A DNA stretch of 64,000 nt from Providencia burhodogranariea DSM 19968 (GCF_000314855.2 NZ_KB233222.1:2305893-2369892), one strand, 5' to 3'; shown: positions 30,354 to 41,324, numbered from the stretch's first letter. Notes: a model not told the origin generated them from the sequence alone. Numbers and translations: made by a program.

Positions 30354-31708
30354 TAACCTTCACCATGACTCGATCGAGTTTTATTTTGTGCGCTTTTCCA
30401 AGGTGAACCTGACGTTGCTGAAGGCTTACCTTTTGGAGCTGCTCCTCGTTCACGGCGTGGCTTTGCAGGAGCTCTATCGTTAGAAGTACGCGCAGTACGC
30501 TTATCTCCGCCACGTCTATCATTATTACGCTGAGGACCTTTTTGAATAGGTTCGGCTTTGATAGATGGATCTGGTTCATATCCCTCTATTGCCATTGGCG
30601 TGATCGTCTTTTTCAATAGTTTTTCGATATCTTTCAGTAATTTAATTTCATCGATACAAACTAAAGAAATGGCCATACCTGTTGCTTCTGCTCGTCCTGT
30701 ACGACCAATACGGTGGACATAATCTTCCGAAATATTTGGTAATTCAAAGTTAATAACATACGGAAGTTGTTCAATATCGAGGCCTCGAGCTGCAATATCT
30801 GTTGCAACTAAGACACGAATATCACCAGATTTAAAGTCCGCTAGCGCACGAGTACGTGCACCTTGACTTTTATTACCATGGATTGCAGCCGCTTTAACAC
30901 CATCTTTATTTAGCTGTTCAGCGAGACGATTTGCACCATGCTTAGTACGTGTAAACACCAGAACTTGTTGCCAGTTTTCACGACCAATCATGTGAGATAG
31001 CAGCTCGGCTTTACGTTTTTTATCCACATGGTGAACAAATTGAGTGACTTGCTCAGAAGCGGAGTTCCTTGGAGCAACCTCAATTGCAACCGGATTGGTC
31101 AGTAATTTATTAGCTAACTGCTTAATTTCATCTGAAAACGTCGCAGAAAAGAGTAAATTTTGGCGTTTTTTCGGTAATTTATTGATTACGCGACGAATAT
31201 CATGGATGAATCCCATATCTAACATACGGTCAGCTTCATCAAGCACGAAAATTTCAACTTGAGATAAATCCACTGCGTTTTGATGAGCGAGATCGAGTAA
31301 ACGCCCAGGAGTTGCAATCAAAATATCAACACCACCACGTAGCTTCATCATCTGTGGGTTGATACTTACACCACCGAATACTACGCATGAGCGAATTCTT
31401 GAATGAATACTATATTCTTTTACATTTTCAGCAACTTGAGCAGCCAACTCACGTGTTGGCGTTAAGATTAATGCTCTAATTGGTTTGCGATCTTTTCCAA
31501 CACGCGGGGTAGAAATCAGTTTTTGTAAAATAGGTAAGGTAAAACCGGCAGTTTTGCCTGTTCCTGTTTGTGCACTCGCTAAAAGGTCATTACCCGCAAG
31601 GACTGCTGGGATAGCTTGCTGTTGAATAGGTGTAGGAGTTTCATAGCCTAATTCATTGATGGCAAGCAAGATTTCCTCGTTTAATGCGAGGTCTGAAAAA
31701 CTAGTCAA
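30353..31708 (-). CDS. rhlE: DEAD-box RNA helicase RhlE
   Basis: An ATP-dependent RNA helicase with roles in ribosome assembly and RNA decay. The core has the Q motif ([13 protein letters not shown]), Walker [16 protein letters not shown], and the HRIGRTGR motif VI, then a short basic C-terminal tail (QRNNDRRGG...). I place the start at TTG 31708, giving [11 protein letters not shown] after the initiator, because GGAG lies 8 bases upstream and E. coli RhlE begins with the equivalent MSFDSLGL. The result is 451 residues. A longer GTG start at 31732 has no ribosome-binding site. It is divergent from cecR, as in E. coli. Confidence 0.92.
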   Translation of the reverse strand: MTSFSDLALNEEILLAINELGYETPTPIQQQAIPAVLAGNDLLASAQTGTGKTAGFTLPILQKLISTPRVGKDRKPIRALILTPTRELAAQVAENVKEYSIHSRIRSCVVFGGVSINPQMMKLRGGVDILIATPGRLLDLAHQNAVDLSQVEIFVLDEADRMLDMGFIHDIRRVINKLPKKRQNLLFSATFSDEIKQLANKLLTNPVAIEVAPRNSASEQVTQFVHHVDKKRKAELLSHMIGRENWQQVLVFTRTKHGANRLAEQLNKDGVKAAAIHGNKSQGARTRALADFKSGDIRVLVATDIAARGLDIEQLPYVINFELPNISEDYVHRIGRTGRAEATGMAISLVCIDEIKLLKDIEKLLKKTITPMAIEGYEPDPSIKAEPIQKGPQRNNDRRGGDKRTARTSNDRAPAKPRRERGAAPKGKPSATSGSPWKSAQNKTRSSHGEG

Positions 31709-31878
31709 ATTTATTACTCCGGGCTTCACCACTCTGAATCATCAGAGGCAGTTCGAGGGGAAGGGTTATATAAAGGAAAGGTGCAAACTGCCGTGCTATT
31801 CCCAAAATTCTAACATTATTTGTGTCTAATAAATATATTAATTTAGCTAAGTAAATAAATTAATATAAAATTATCTTA

Positions 31879-31899
31879 AACTAGTATATATAACTAGTT
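31879..31899. promoter_or_regulatory. Candidate CecR operator
   Basis: A perfect inverted repeat, AACTAGT-N7-ACTAGTT, lies between rhlE and cecR. Size and symmetry fit a TetR-family dimer site. E. coli CecR is known to bind the cecR-rhlE spacer. The base-level match to the E. coli site was not checked. Confidence 0.55.
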
Positions 31900-31956
31900 A
31901 GCACGAGAAGATGTCGCTTTATGTCACCTGTTTATACTAAAAGCCGTTTAGATATA

Positions 31957-32013
31957 GTTAAGGTGATATTTAATTTTGACTGTTAAGGTGATTCATAATT
32001 TTGACTGTTAAGG
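31957..32013 (+). repeat. 25-base direct repeat in the cecR leader
   Basis: GTTAAGG recurs at 31957, 31982 and 32007 with exact 25-base spacing, and TAATTTTGACT precedes the last two. The third copy supplies the AAGG ribosome-binding site 8 bases before the cecR ATG. Confidence 0.75.
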
Positions 32014-32020
32014 AACTAGC

Positions 32021-32707
32021 ATGATAACAAGCACACCATCCACTCATAGAGGAGAAAACGCCAAAGTGCAGCTGCTAATCGCCGCTGCTGATGTCTATGG
32101 TGAATTAGGTCTGGACGGAGCAACAACTCGAAAAATTGCTCAAGTTTCAGGTCAGAATATTGCCGCTATTTCATACTATTTCGGTTCAAAAGAGGGGTTA
32201 TATTTAGCAGTAGCCCAATTAATTGCAGATACAATCAAAGAAGATTTTTGTGAGATCCTAAAGAAAATAGATGCCTATCTTGGTCTAACCTCTCCCTCAC
32301 CAAATGAAGCAATCAAACTCTTACAAAGTACATTAATAGCTTATAACTATTTCCAACTAGAAAAAAAGAACATCAGTTTTTCACGCATACTTGCCCGAGA
32401 ACAGCTCAATCCAACAGAAGCCTACTCTATCATCCATGAACAGGCTCTAGGCCCTATCTATACAAAATTAAATCGTCTAATTGCTATCTATATTGGCTCC
32501 GATCCAAATAATTTAACAACATTGATTCAAACGCATGCGATCTTAGGGGAAACCCTATCGTTTCGTATTGCAAGAGAGACTTTGCTGCGACAAACGGGCT
32601 GGAAACACATCAATGAAGATGAACATAAAATCATTAACCAAGTACTTATAGAGCATACCAACATTTTATTAGAGGGGTTACGGCGTCGCAAAGATGCAGA
32701 AAAGTGA
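32021..32707 (+). CDS. cecR: TetR-family regulator CecR (YbiH)
   Basis: A repressor of 228 residues. The TetR helix-turn-helix (TTRKIAQVSGQNIAAISYYFGSKEGLY, about 38-64) is followed by an all-helical ligand domain of the CecR C-terminal type. In E. coli CecR controls its own operon with ybhGFSR and the divergent rhlE, and affects sensitivity to chloramphenicol and cefoperazone. It leads cecR-ybhG-ybhF-ybhS-ybhR here. Start ATG 32021 lies 8 bases after AAGG. Confidence 0.9.
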   Translation: MITSTPSTHRGENAKVQLLIAAADVYGELGLDGATTRKIAQVSGQNIAAISYYFGSKEGLYLAVAQLIADTIKEDFCEILKKIDAYLGLTSPSPNEAIKLLQSTLIAYNYFQLEKKNISFSRILAREQLNPTEAYSIIHEQALGPIYTKLNRLIAIYIGSDPNNLTTLIQTHAILGETLSFRIARETLLRQTGWKHINEDEHKIINQVLIEHTNILLEGLRRRKDAEK

Positions 32708-32788
32708 TATGATTAATCAATAAGAAAGAGTTATTGATTATCGTTCTGTCATTTTCAAGCCATCTTTATTTACTCGAATAGGTTAGTT

Positions 32789-33784
32789 ATGAACTTTAAA
32801 CGTCCTTCCGTGTTTTTTATTCTTATTGTCATCGTACTCGGTATAGTAGCAAGTGGTTATTATTGGTACCAATCTCAGCAAGATAAAGTATTAACACTGT
32901 ATGGCAATGTTGATGTTCGAACTGTAAATCTTAGTTTTCGCGTAGCTGGCAAGCTCGCATCTTTGGATGTCGATGAAGGTGCGAGCGTTATAACAGGGCA
33001 AACATTAGGTCAGCTTGATGATGCCCCTTATATCAATGCGCTGAATAAAGCAAAAGGTGTAAGAGATAGCGCAAAAGCCCAATTAGCAATGAAACAAAAA
33101 GGCTATCGCACACAAGAAATTGCACAAGTTGAAGCTGAAGTTGCCCAAAAACAAGCCGCTTGGCAATATGCTGAAAGCTTTTATAAACGTCAGCAAGGAT
33201 TAGTTGCATCCCATGTTATCTCAGCCAACGAATTAGAAAATGCGAAAACAAACCGAAATCAGGCATTCGCTGCGCTAAAAGCTGCACAAGATAAATTAAA
33301 CCAGTATCAAAGTGGTTTCCGCCAAGAAGAAATAGCTGCTGCACGTGGTGAGTGGCTACAAGCTGAAGCTGCTGTTGCACAAGCAGAATTGGATTTGAAA
33401 GATACACGACTCACTGCACCTTCTGATGGCACGGTTCTAACACGAGCTATCGAGCCGGGTACTGTTATTGGTGTTGGAAACACGGTTTTTAGTGTGACAT
33501 TAAATAATCCTATTTGGGTTCGCGCTTATATCAGTGAGCCTAATTTAGGCATGGCGGTTCCCGATAGCAACGTTTTACTGTTTACCGATAGCCAGCCTGA
33601 AAAACCTTATCATGGAACAATTGGCTTTGTTTCACCTACGGCTGAATTTACACCGAAAACAGTGCAACCCCCCGAATTACGTACCGACCTCGTGTACCGA
33701 TTAAGGATCATTGTCAATGATCCTGACGATGCTTTACGCCAAGGAATGCCAGTAACCATTCGTTTTGCTCAAACTGAGCAATAA
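32789..33784 (+). CDS. ybhG: Membrane fusion protein YbhG
   Basis: Periplasmic adaptor (HlyD/MacA type) of the YbhFSR ABC exporter. The 331 residues have an N-terminal membrane anchor or signal segment (8-27), a first lipoyl half ([20 protein letters not shown]), a long coiled coil (about 85-195, rich in Gln/Ala/Lys), a second lipoyl half ([21 protein letters not shown]), and a beta-barrel domain. It lies 81 bases after cecR and 9 bases before ybhF. Confidence 0.92.
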   Translation: MNFKRPSVFFILIVIVLGIVASGYYWYQSQQDKVLTLYGNVDVRTVNLSFRVAGKLASLDVDEGASVITGQTLGQLDDAPYINALNKAKGVRDSAKAQLAMKQKGYRTQEIAQVEAEVAQKQAAWQYAESFYKRQQGLVASHVISANELENAKTNRNQAFAALKAAQDKLNQYQSGFRQEEIAAARGEWLQAEAAVAQAELDLKDTRLTAPSDGTVLTRAIEPGTVIGVGNTVFSVTLNNPIWVRAYISEPNLGMAVPDSNVLLFTDSQPEKPYHGTIGFVSPTAEFTPKTVQPPELRTDLVYRLRIIVNDPDDALRQGMPVTIRFAQTEQ

Positions 33785-33793
33785 GGCTCGATG

Positions 33794-35536
33794 ATGAGCC
33801 AACTTGATTACCGTATTCACCTTGATGGTGTTGAAAAAACGTTTTTAGGGCTAGACTCTCCCGCTGTCGAGCGCTTAACCACAGAGATCCGTGGTGGTTC
33901 AGTAACGGGTTTAGTTGGCCCTGATGGTGCAGGTAAAACGACACTTATGAGAATGCTTGCTGGTTTATTAAAACCGGACTCAGGCACTATTCGCTTGATG
34001 GGTCTTGACCCAATCAAAGACAGCGTACAAGTTCATGCTAACCTAGGCTATATGCCTCAGAAATTTGGCTTATATGAAGATTTGACTGTACAAGAAAATC
34101 TTAATTTATATGCCGACTTACGTGGTGTGGTCGGGAAAGAGCGTCAACAAACCAATCAGCAACTCCTCACCTTTACTGACCTCACTAATTTTACCGGCAG
34201 GCTTGCAGGTAAATTGTCTGGAGGAATGAAACAAAAACTCGGCTTAGCATGCACTCTTATCGGTAAACCCAAAGTACTGTTACTTGATGAGCCTGGTGTT
34301 GGTGTTGACCCTATTGCTCGACGTGAGCTTTGGCAAATGGTTCATACCTTAGCGGATGAAGGAATGCTGATTCTTTGGAGTACCTCTTATCTTGACGAAG
34401 CCGAGCAATGTAAAGAGGTTCTGTTACTGAATCAAGGTAAACTTCTCTACTCAGGTGAGCCACAATCGCTCACTCAAAAAATGTCAGGAAGATCCTTCTT
34501 ATTAGAGGTTCCTGCCGCAAATAAACGTGCTCTTTTGCAAGATGCTCTTGTTCTCCCAGAAACTACCGATGGCGTGATCCAAGGCAGATACCTGCGTTTA
34601 ATTTTGAAACCTAATGCCTCTCAAGAGTCACTTCTCCAAGGCTTAAAGCTGACGGATGCAAAACTGATTGACGCTGAGCCACGTTTTGAAGATGCCTTTA
34701 TTGATTTGCTGGGAGGTGGGCCTTCTCATCGATCTGAGTTAGCGGCAATTATGCCGCAAATTCCTGCCAATCCGAATGAAACTGTTATTGAAGCACGCAA
34801 CCTTACAAAAAAATTTGGGGATTTTTCAGCAACAGATACTGTTAATTTTCAAGTAAAACGCGGTGAAATTTTTGGCTTGCTGGGCCCGAATGGTGCAGGA
34901 AAATCAACTACATTTAAAATGATGTGTGGATTGATGAAACCCACTGATGGGCAAGCATTAGTATTAGGCATGGATTTAAAAACCAGCTCAGATAAAGCTC
35001 GCCAGCATCTTGGTTATATGGCACAAAAATTTTCACTATATGGCAATTTAAAAGTCGGACAAAATCTCAAGTTCTTCTCAGGGATCTATGGCCTTCACGG
35101 CAAGCATCAAGCCACAAAAATCAGTGAAATGGTTGGTGCATTTAATTTTACGCCAATTATCAATCAAATAACTGACTCATTACCACTCGGATTTAAACAA
35201 CGCCTCGCTCTCGCCTGCTCGCTGATGCATGAACCTGATATTCTGTTTCTTGATGAACCAACTTCAGGGGTTGACCCACTAACTCGTCGTGAATTTTGGC
35301 TTCATATTAATGGAATGGTGGACAGAGGTGTGACTGTAATGGTCACAACTCACTTTATGGATGAAGCTGAATATTGCGATCGGATTGGTTTGGTCTATCA
35401 CGGCAAAATCATTGCTGCTGGTACCCCAGATTCACTGAAACAGCAGGTAGCCACAGAGAAAAACCCAAATCCGTCAATGGAAGATTCCTTTATTGAATTA
35501 ATACTCGGCTATGATAAGCAACAGGGGGAGCAATGA
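33794..35536 (+). CDS. ybhF: ABC exporter ATPase YbhF (two fused domains)
   Basis: A duplicated ABC ATPase of 580 residues. Domain 1 has Walker [10 protein letters not shown] near 38 and signature LSGGMKQ; its Walker B is [12 protein letters not shown]. Domain 2 has Walker [10 protein letters not shown] near 362; its signature is degenerate ([11 protein letters not shown]) with Walker [13 protein letters not shown]. Both features also occur in E. coli YbhF. It powers YbhS/YbhR export; tetracycline, Hoechst 33342 and Na+/Li+ efflux are reported for the E. coli system. I prefer the second of two tandem ATGs (AAGG 7 bases upstream). Its stop overlaps ybhS. Confidence 0.92.
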   Translation: MSQLDYRIHLDGVEKTFLGLDSPAVERLTTEIRGGSVTGLVGPDGAGKTTLMRMLAGLLKPDSGTIRLMGLDPIKDSVQVHANLGYMPQKFGLYEDLTVQENLNLYADLRGVVGKERQQTNQQLLTFTDLTNFTGRLAGKLSGGMKQKLGLACTLIGKPKVLLLDEPGVGVDPIARRELWQMVHTLADEGMLILWSTSYLDEAEQCKEVLLLNQGKLLYSGEPQSLTQKMSGRSFLLEVPAANKRALLQDALVLPETTDGVIQGRYLRLILKPNASQESLLQGLKLTDAKLIDAEPRFEDAFIDLLGGGPSHRSELAAIMPQIPANPNETVIEARNLTKKFGDFSATDTVNFQVKRGEIFGLLGPNGAGKSTTFKMMCGLMKPTDGQALVLGMDLKTSSDKARQHLGYMAQKFSLYGNLKVGQNLKFFSGIYGLHGKHQATKISEMVGAFNFTPIINQITDSLPLGFKQRLALACSLMHEPDILFLDEPTSGVDPLTRREFWLHINGMVDRGVTVMVTTHFMDEAEYCDRIGLVYHGKIIAAGTPDSLKQQVATEKNPNPSMEDSFIELILGYDKQQGEQ

Positions 35537-36672
35537 CCGCAACAACCTCCCATTTTTCTTGGCGTAGACTAAAAGCCTTATGCTTAAAAGAGAGCAAGCA
35601 AATTGTTCGTGACCCAAGTAGCGCGCTGATTGCAGTTGTGATCCCATTAATGCTGCTATTTATTTTTGGGTATGGAATAAATTTGGACTCCAGCCAACTA
35701 CGTGTTGGAGTACTGATGGATCAACAGAGCCATGAGGCACGTGAGCTAGTCGATACTTTTACCGGTTCACCTTTTATCGATGCCACTGTCAGTGATAATC
35801 GACAACAATTGATTGATAAGATGCAAGCGGGTGAAATTCGTGGCATTGTTGTTATTCCGGTTGATTTTTCTGCACAATTATTACGTCCTGATGGTCACGC
35901 CGCCATCCAGATTATTACTGATGGTAGTGAACCCAATACGGCGAATTTTGTGCAAGCCTACACCAAAGGTATTTGGTATACGTGGTTAATCCAGCAAGGA
36001 GAAAATAAAGGTTACTCAACCGAACCTTTGATTGAGCTAAATATGCGTTACTGGTTTAATGAAGCTGCAATTAGCCAGCATTTTATTATTCCAGGTGCAA
36101 TTAGCATCATCATGACAGTTGTTGGCGCAATTTTGACATCACTTGTCGTCGCTCGTGAATGGGAACGAGGCACAATGGAAGCCCTTCTTTCCACTCAAAT
36201 TACCCGCACAGAATTATTACTATCTAAATTATTACCTTATCAAGTACTTGGTTCCTTTGTGATGCTCCTATGCATGATTGTCACCACGTTTATTTTAAAG
36301 GTTCCTTATCGTGGCTCACTCATAGTTTTATTTTTGATAAGCAGCCTCTATCTCGCGACGGCATTAGGAATGGGGCTATTAATCTCAACGATTACACGCA
36401 ATCAATTTAATGCAGCTATGGTAGCCCTCAATGTTGCTTTCTTACCCGCTATTATGCTTTCAGGCTTTATCTTTGAAATATCCAGCATGCCAATATTTAT
36501 TCAAGCAGTGACCTATTTTATTCCTGCTCGATATTTTGTTAGCAGTTTGCAAACATTATTTTTGGCTGGTGATATCTATCTTGTGCTACTAATCGATTTT
36601 TTATTGTTAATAGCTTCAGCAATTCTGTTTATTGGCCTAGCGGCTTGGAAAACACGCCGCCGTCTTGATTGA
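35533..36672 (+). CDS. ybhS: ABC-2 permease YbhS
   Basis: An inner-membrane permease of 379 residues. One N-terminal helix (about 29-47) is followed by a large periplasmic domain (50-175) and five C-terminal helices, with the ABC-2 motif [15 protein letters not shown] near 211. It pairs with YbhR to form the pore driven by YbhF. Its ATG overlaps the end of ybhF by 4 bases, so the two are coupled. Confidence 0.93.
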   Translation: MTATTSHFSWRRLKALCLKESKQIVRDPSSALIAVVIPLMLLFIFGYGINLDSSQLRVGVLMDQQSHEARELVDTFTGSPFIDATVSDNRQQLIDKMQAGEIRGIVVIPVDFSAQLLRPDGHAAIQIITDGSEPNTANFVQAYTKGIWYTWLIQQGENKGYSTEPLIELNMRYWFNEAAISQHFIIPGAISIIMTVVGAILTSLVVAREWERGTMEALLSTQITRTELLLSKLLPYQVLGSFVMLLCMIVTTFILKVPYRGSLIVLFLISSLYLATALGMGLLISTITRNQFNAAMVALNVAFLPAIMLSGFIFEISSMPIFIQAVTYFIPARYFVSSLQTLFLAGDIYLVLLIDFLLLIASAILFIGLAAWKTRRRLD

Positions 36673-36684
36673 TAAGGATCGAAT

Positions 36685-37791
36685 ATGTTTTACCGCCTAT
36701 ATACCTTAATCATGAAAGAGTTACAGTCATTATTACAGGAAAAGCAAACACGGATTATTTTGATCATGCCTGTTATTTTTCAGATGATTTTATTTCCGCT
36801 GGCTGCCACTTTAGAAGTGACTAACACCACTATCGCTATTTTTGATCAAGATGGAGGAAAGCATTCAATTGAGCTGACACAACGATTAGCCAAAGCTGAA
36901 GCTTTCTCTCATGTGTTACTACTTAAAAATGAACACGAAATTCGTGAGACTTTGGATAATCGTAAAAGCTTGCTAGTGGTACGTTTTGGGCAGAATTTTA
37001 GTGGTAATATCGATAGTCAACATACTGCTCATATGGCGCTATTGCTCGATGGTCGTAATTCTAATAGTGCACAAATCGCAGCGAATTATATCGAACAAAT
37101 AGTGACGCAATATCAGAAGGAATTAACAGCAGGAAAGCCATTACCCAATAACAGTGAATTGATTGTCCGCAATTGGTACAACCCCAATTTAGACTATAAA
37201 TGGTTTATCGTGCCATCATTAGTGGCGCTCATCACCACCATTGGTGTACTGATTGTCACCTCGCTTTCGATTGCCAGAGAGAGTGAGCAAGGTACTTTAG
37301 ATCAGCTTCTCGTTTCCCCCTTAACCACATGGCAAATCTTTGTGGGCAAAGCGATCCCTGCACTAGTGATTGCGATAGCACAGGCCACACTAGTATTGAT
37401 TATTGGTATTTTCTGTTATCAAATACCTTTCGCTGGCTCTCTACTTCTGTTTTATGCCACCATGCTATTTTATGGATTATCACTTGTTGGGTTTGGCCTA
37501 TTGATATCCGCGATGTGTACCACGCAACAACAAGCATTTATTGGTGTATTCGTATTTATGATGCCTGCGGTATTACTGTCAGGCTATATATCGGCAGTTG
37601 AGAATATGCCTGTCTGGTTGCAAGATATTACATGGATCAACCCTATCCGCCACTTTACTGAGATAACCAAGCAAATTTACCTGAAGGATGCTGATTTTAG
37701 TGTTGTCTGGCATAGCTTGTGGCCTTTATTGGTGATAGCGGTCATAACCAGTTCTTTTGCTTATTATCTATTTCGCAAGAAAATCGCCTAA
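36685..37791 (+). CDS. ybhR: ABC-2 permease YbhR
   Basis: Second inner-membrane permease of the YbhFSR exporter, 368 residues, with the same layout as YbhS: N-terminal helix, periplasmic loop, and five helices. It contains [18 protein letters not shown] near 195 and [16 protein letters not shown] near 297. It lies 12 bases after ybhS and ends the operon; a hairpin follows at 37831. Confidence 0.93.
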   Translation: MFYRLYTLIMKELQSLLQEKQTRIILIMPVIFQMILFPLAATLEVTNTTIAIFDQDGGKHSIELTQRLAKAEAFSHVLLLKNEHEIRETLDNRKSLLVVRFGQNFSGNIDSQHTAHMALLLDGRNSNSAQIAANYIEQIVTQYQKELTAGKPLPNNSELIVRNWYNPNLDYKWFIVPSLVALITTIGVLIVTSLSIARESEQGTLDQLLVSPLTTWQIFVGKAIPALVIAIAQATLVLIIGIFCYQIPFAGSLLLFYATMLFYGLSLVGFGLLISAMCTTQQQAFIGVFVFMMPAVLLSGYISAVENMPVWLQDITWINPIRHFTEITKQIYLKDADFSVVWHSLWPLLVIAVITSSFAYYLFRKKIA

Positions 37792-37830
37792 TGGAATTGA
37801 TAGATCCAAGTTTGAATACAACTGGCAATA

Positions 37831-37870
37831 AAAAACCCTTGTCTGTTTGCACATGACAAGGGTTTATATT
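37831..37870. terminator. Bidirectional terminator ybhR / ybhL
   Basis: A 10-bp stem AACCCTTGTC/GACAAGGGTT with an 11-base loop and A/T-rich flanks on both sides lies between the convergent genes. Confidence 0.75.
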
Positions 37871-37922
37871 CTTAATCACTTTTTGCTTGATAGGCGCTAA
37901 AGGCCACAAGTATGTTAGCTAA

Positions 37923-38630
37923 TTAACGGCGATCGCCGAAAATACGCAGCAACATAAGGAACAGGTTGATAAAGTCCAGATAAAGATTCAATGCACCTAA
38001 AATAACAAACTTGCGCATATTTTCTTTATCATCAACATCAATCTGTGCACCCATTTCTTTTAATTTCTGAGTGTCATACGCGGTTAGACCTGCAAAAATG
38101 AGCACTCCAGCATAAGTGATAACCCAATACATTGCTGAACTTTGTAGCCAAATGTTGACTAAAGACGCAACGATGATACCAATCAGTGCCATAAACAGGA
38201 AGTTACCCATTCCTGTTAAGCTGCGTTTGGTGGTGTAGCCATAGAAACTAAGTGCACCAAACATCACCGCAGTGATGATAAAGGTACCGACTACAGATTC
38301 TTGCGTATACATTGCAAGGATCACTGAAAGTGTCACACCAGTTAGCATCGAGTAGAGCATAAACATACCCGTTGCAACCATTGCACTCATTTTAGGTAGC
38401 AGGAATGACAAGCCTAGCACTAAACCAAACTGAACAACCACTAAGCCAATAACAACGCCTTGGGTCAGAAATATTTTACCGCTCATTAAAAGATCTAGCG
38501 TGTACCAAGCAACAAATGCGGTTAGTAACAGGCCTACTGTCATCCAGCCATACACCTGAGACATAAATGTCTGAATGCTGGCATTACTGCGCTGGACAAG
38601 AGAATCATTACGTTGATCGAATCGATCCAT
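37923..38630 (-). CDS. ybhL: Bax inhibitor-1 family protein YbhL
   Basis: An inner-membrane protein of 235 residues with seven hydrophobic helices. It is almost collinear with E. coli YbhL (MAQVYGWMTVGLLLTAFVAWY-like opening; end LYLDFINLFLMLLRIFGDRR). BI-1 family proteins conduct Ca2+/H+ in some bacteria; the role here is unknown. Start is ATG 38630 (MDRFDQRND) with GGGTAACC upstream. A longer in-frame extension to 38696 has no similarity to the family. Confidence 0.92.
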   Translation of the reverse strand: MDRFDQRNDSLVQRSNASIQTFMSQVYGWMTVGLLLTAFVAWYTLDLLMSGKIFLTQGVVIGLVVVQFGLVLGLSFLLPKMSAMVATGMFMLYSMLTGVTLSVILAMYTQESVVGTFIITAVMFGALSFYGYTTKRSLTGMGNFLFMALIGIIVASLVNIWLQSSAMYWVITYAGVLIFAGLTAYDTQKLKEMGAQIDVDDKENMRKFVILGALNLYLDFINLFLMLLRIFGDRR

Positions 38631-38876
38631 GATGGTTACCCTTAATACATTAGTAGGAATCGACCACAGCAATGCGCCGTAGCCGGACAAATTCATTCAA
38701 AGTTTATCACAATTTATTGACATTACCATCCAACAAATAGGTAACCGTCACTTCATTGCATCATACTTCGGGTAGCTACACTCGCGTTGTAAATAGATTA
38801 TTCTACTTCCTGAACAACCATCTAAATTATTGTAAGAACATAGCATCAATAATTATTATGGTTACAAATCAATTGA

Positions 38877-39335
38877 TTACCAACGGTTCGCTGAATCGTT
38901 ATCACTCTCTTTCGCTTCAACCCAACGTTCATTATCAGGTAACGTTTCTTTCTTCCAAAAAGGGGCTTTGGTCTTCAAATAATCCATTATAAATTCAGCG
39001 GCTTGAAAGGCAGCATTTCGATGAGAGCTTGTCACGCCGACAAAGACAATTTCATCACCCGGCCGCAATGTTCCCACCCGATGAATAACACTCACTCTTT
39101 GTAATTCCCAGCGACTACGTGCATCTGTCACGATATTAACTAACGCTTTTTCTGTCATTCCTGGGTAATGTTCAAGTGTTAATGCCGCGACGCTATCACC
39201 TAAATTATGATTTCTGACTTTTCCAGTGAAAGTAACAACAGCACCATCACTGTCACACTGTGCTAACCATTGGTATTGTTCACCAACACTAAAATTTTCT
39301 GTTTGGACTGCAATATGGGTATTTTCCATACTCAT
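38877..39335 (-). CDS. moaE: Molybdopterin synthase catalytic subunit MoaE
   Basis: Large subunit of molybdopterin synthase, which adds two sulfurs from MoaD thiocarboxylate to cPMP. The 152 residues include FTGKVRNHNLGDSVAALTLEHYPGM near 37-61, the RVGTLRPGDEIVFVGVTSSHR segment, and the catalytic lysine region DYLKTKAPFWKKE near 117-129. Its start overlaps the moaD stop by 4 bases (ATGA). Last gene of moaACDE. Confidence 0.95.
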   Translation of the reverse strand: MSMENTHIAVQTENFSVGEQYQWLAQCDSDGAVVTFTGKVRNHNLGDSVAALTLEHYPGMTEKALVNIVTDARSRWELQRVSVIHRVGTLRPGDEIVFVGVTSSHRNAAFQAAEFIMDYLKTKAPFWKKETLPDNERWVEAKESDNDSANRW

Positions 39336-39577
39336 CCCCCAGTGACAGGCGGAAAGAAAGCGATTTCATCACCATCCGTTAAAGGATGCGTTGTTGGGAC
39401 AAAAGATTGGTTTACCGCTGTCAGTAACTTGCCATCTTCCAATGCTAATTCCCAACGATCACCTCGTTGTGCCAATGATTGACGCAATGATTCAACATTT
39501 GGATAATGCTCAGATAACTCAAGACGATCTGTGCCAACAAGCTCACGCACTTGTGCAAAAAAAAGTACAGTAATCAT
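39332..39577 (-). CDS. moaD: Molybdopterin synthase sulfur carrier MoaD
   Basis: A ubiquitin-like sulfur carrier of 81 residues ending in the diagnostic PPVTGG. The C-terminal glycine is adenylated by MoeB (encoded at 17336) and then thiocarboxylated. Its start overlaps the moaC stop (ATGA), and its stop overlaps moaE in the same way. Confidence 0.95.
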   Translation of the reverse strand: MITVLFFAQVRELVGTDRLELSEHYPNVESLRQSLAQRGDRWELALEDGKLLTAVNQSFVPTTHPLTDGDEIAFFPPVTGG

Positions 39578-40053
39578 GCATTCACCTTAAAATGTCCCGA
39601 CTTACCACCCGTTTTTTCTAACAAGCGAACAGGTCCAATTACCATATCTTTTTGAACCGCTTTACACATATCATAAATGGTTAAAGCAGCAACTGAAGCC
39701 GCGGTTAACGCTTCCATCTCAACTCCAGTTTTTCCCGTTAAACGGCAACAAGATTCGATGCGCACTTGGTTATGTTCTGGTAATGCTTGAAGTGTAACTT
39801 CCACTTTTGTTAATAATAATGGATGGCATAGTGGGATTAACTGCCATGTACTTTTTGCTGCTTGAATGCCAGCAATACGCGCAGTTGCAAATACATCACC
39901 TTTATGGTGGCTTCCATCAACTATCATCGCTAAGGTTTCTTTATTCATTGAGACAAACGCTTCGGCTCTTGCTTCACGAACCGTTTCCGCTTTAGCAGAA
40001 ACATCAACCATGTGAGCTTCACCCGACGCATTTATGTGAGTCAGTTGGGACAT
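39574..40053 (-). CDS. moaC: Cyclic pyranopterin monophosphate synthase MoaC
   Basis: Converts 3',8-cH2GTP made by MoaA to cPMP. The 159 residues keep [14 protein letters not shown] (about 75-88), the [20 protein letters not shown] segment, and the [18 protein letters not shown] lysine-rich C-terminus with the catalytic Lys region. AGGAGAG upstream of ATG 40053 is a strong ribosome-binding site. It follows moaA directly: there is no moaB between them, in contrast to E. coli moaABCDE. Confidence 0.95.
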   Translation of the reverse strand: MSQLTHINASGEAHMVDVSAKAETVREARAEAFVSMNKETLAMIVDGSHHKGDVFATARIAGIQAAKSTWQLIPLCHPLLLTKVEVTLQALPEHNQVRIESCCRLTGKTGVEMEALTAASVAALTIYDMCKAVQKDMVIGPVRLLEKTGGKSGHFKVNA

Positions 40054-40080
40054 GTTCTCTCCTGAAAAATCAAAAATTTG

Positions 40081-41061
40081 TTAGCCGCCAATAACGGATA
40101 AATTCGGGGTTATGCCACTGTCGCCCATATGCAAGAAATGGGTTTCACGCTTATATTGCAATCCACTTTGGATCCGTGCCTTTAGAGCTTCATTTTGATT
40201 ATCTGCGCCTAATAAATCACGAAGTGGAATACCATTCTCACCGAATAAGCACAAATGAAGATTTCCTAAAGAAGAGATGCGCAAGCGATTACAGCTTTGG
40301 CAGAAATCTTTCTCATAAGGCATTATAAGACCGATTTCACCCTGATAATCAGGATGACTAAAGACTTGCGCTGGGCCATCACTGCGGGAGCTAGGTTGCC
40401 TATACCAACCGTCTTCAATAAGGCGGTCACGGATGGTTTCACCCGAAATATGGTAACGCTGAAAAAGATCGCTTCCCTCTCCTGTTTCCATTAGTTCAAT
40501 GAAACGTAGTTGGATAGGACGATATTTAATCCAATTTAAAAAAGATTTAAGTGCAATGTCGTTGACGTTTTTCATTAACACCGCATTGACTTTAACTTTT
40601 TCAAAACCTGCATCAAAAGCGGCATCAATGCCCTTCATCACTTGGTAGAATTTATCTTGGCCTGTGATAGCTGCAAATTGACGGGGATCTAAGCTATCTA
40701 AACTGACATTAATGGCATTTAGCCCGGCATTTTTCCATTCTTGTACATCACGTGCCATTCGATAGCCATTCGTGGTTACAGCGATTTTTTTTATCGATTG
40801 GTTTTCATTAATCGCGGCAATGATATCAGTAAAGTCTTTTCTCATGGTCGGTTCACCACCCGTGATACGCACTTTTTCAGTTCCTAATTCAGCGAAAGCA
40901 CGACTTACTCGTTTAATTTCACTAAGCGAAAGGAATTCATGGCGACCACTAGGTTTGTAACCATCAGGAAGGCAGTATGTACAACGGAAGTTGCAAACGT
41001 CTGTGATAGATAGACGAAGATAGTAAAATTTTCGAGCAAATTGATCGACAAGCTGCTGCAT
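40081..41061 (-). CDS. moaA: GTP 3',8-cyclase MoaA
   Basis: A radical SAM enzyme that starts Moco synthesis from GTP. The 326-residue protein has the N-terminal cluster CNFRCTYC (CxxxCxxC, near 24-31), the GGEPTMRKD motif, a second 4Fe-4S site (CQSCNRLR...CLF), and the C-terminal GG that is functionally important in MoaA. I start at ATG 41061 ([12 protein letters not shown]), which has AAAGGTG 7 bases upstream and matches E. coli length. The in-frame extension to 41109 lies inside the leader RNA. Confidence 0.95.
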   Translation of the reverse strand: MQQLVDQFARKFYYLRLSITDVCNFRCTYCLPDGYKPSGRHEFLSLSEIKRVSRAFAELGTEKVRITGGEPTMRKDFTDIIAAINENQSIKKIAVTTNGYRMARDVQEWKNAGLNAINVSLDSLDPRQFAAITGQDKFYQVMKGIDAAFDAGFEKVKVNAVLMKNVNDIALKSFLNWIKYRPIQLRFIELMETGEGSDLFQRYHISGETIRDRLIEDGWYRQPSSRSDGPAQVFSHPDYQGEIGLIMPYEKDFCQSCNRLRISSLGNLHLCLFGENGIPLRDLLGADNQNEALKARIQSGLQYKRETHFLHMGDSGITPNLSVIGG

Positions 41062-41067
41062 AATGAC

Positions 41068-41185
41068 ACCTTTCCAAATACGGGAGATGCAGATATTTCT
41101 ATCTCGCACCCTGGTGGTTCAAGACCACGGCCTAGGCATCATATTCGTCGATTCGAACTTAGACACAAAGGCTAGGAGTTTTATT
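41068..41185 (-). ncRNA. Probable molybdenum cofactor (Moco) riboswitch
   Basis: The moaA leader, read on the minus strand, starts near CTCCTAGCC, which can pair with a downstream CTAGG. It contains a GTGGT/ACCAC hairpin and then GGGTGCGAGATA-GAAA-TATCT...ATCTCCCG, a helix capped by a GAAA tetraloop, just before the ribosome-binding site. Position, compact multi-stem architecture and the GNRA loop fit the Moco RNA motif known upstream of enterobacterial moaA. I matched it from memory, without a covariance model. Confidence 0.65.
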
Positions 41186-41300
41186 AATGAACAAGTTAAT
41201 AGATAAAATACACTTAAATGGAATTGAATTTGCCTATTCTGTTCACTTAATTTCTGTAAGGATTTTAGCGTAAAAAAAAGCAAAAAGCGAATTTGAATTT

Positions 41301-41324
41301 CGATATATAATATATTATACAACG
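41301..41324 (-). promoter_or_regulatory. Candidate ModE site upstream of moaA
   Basis: CGATAT-N12-ACAACG on the plus strand fits the ModE frame CGTTAT-N12-ATAACG, with the same spacing as the modA operator in this window. It lies about 240 bases before the moaA ATG, upstream of the riboswitch. ModE activates moaA in E. coli. Confidence 0.5.

Larger units (their letters stand above)
31709..32020. other. Divergent control region rhlE / cecR
   Basis: A 312-base gap containing a 21-bp inverted repeat (31879-31899) and a three-copy 25-base repeat (31957-32013) that leads into the cecR start codon. Confidence 0.65.

Noticed and set aside
41119-41322. 67-codon frame upstream of moaA
   Set aside because: It lies across the Moco leader and promoter, is low-complexity Leu/Ser-rich, and lacks a ribosome-binding site.
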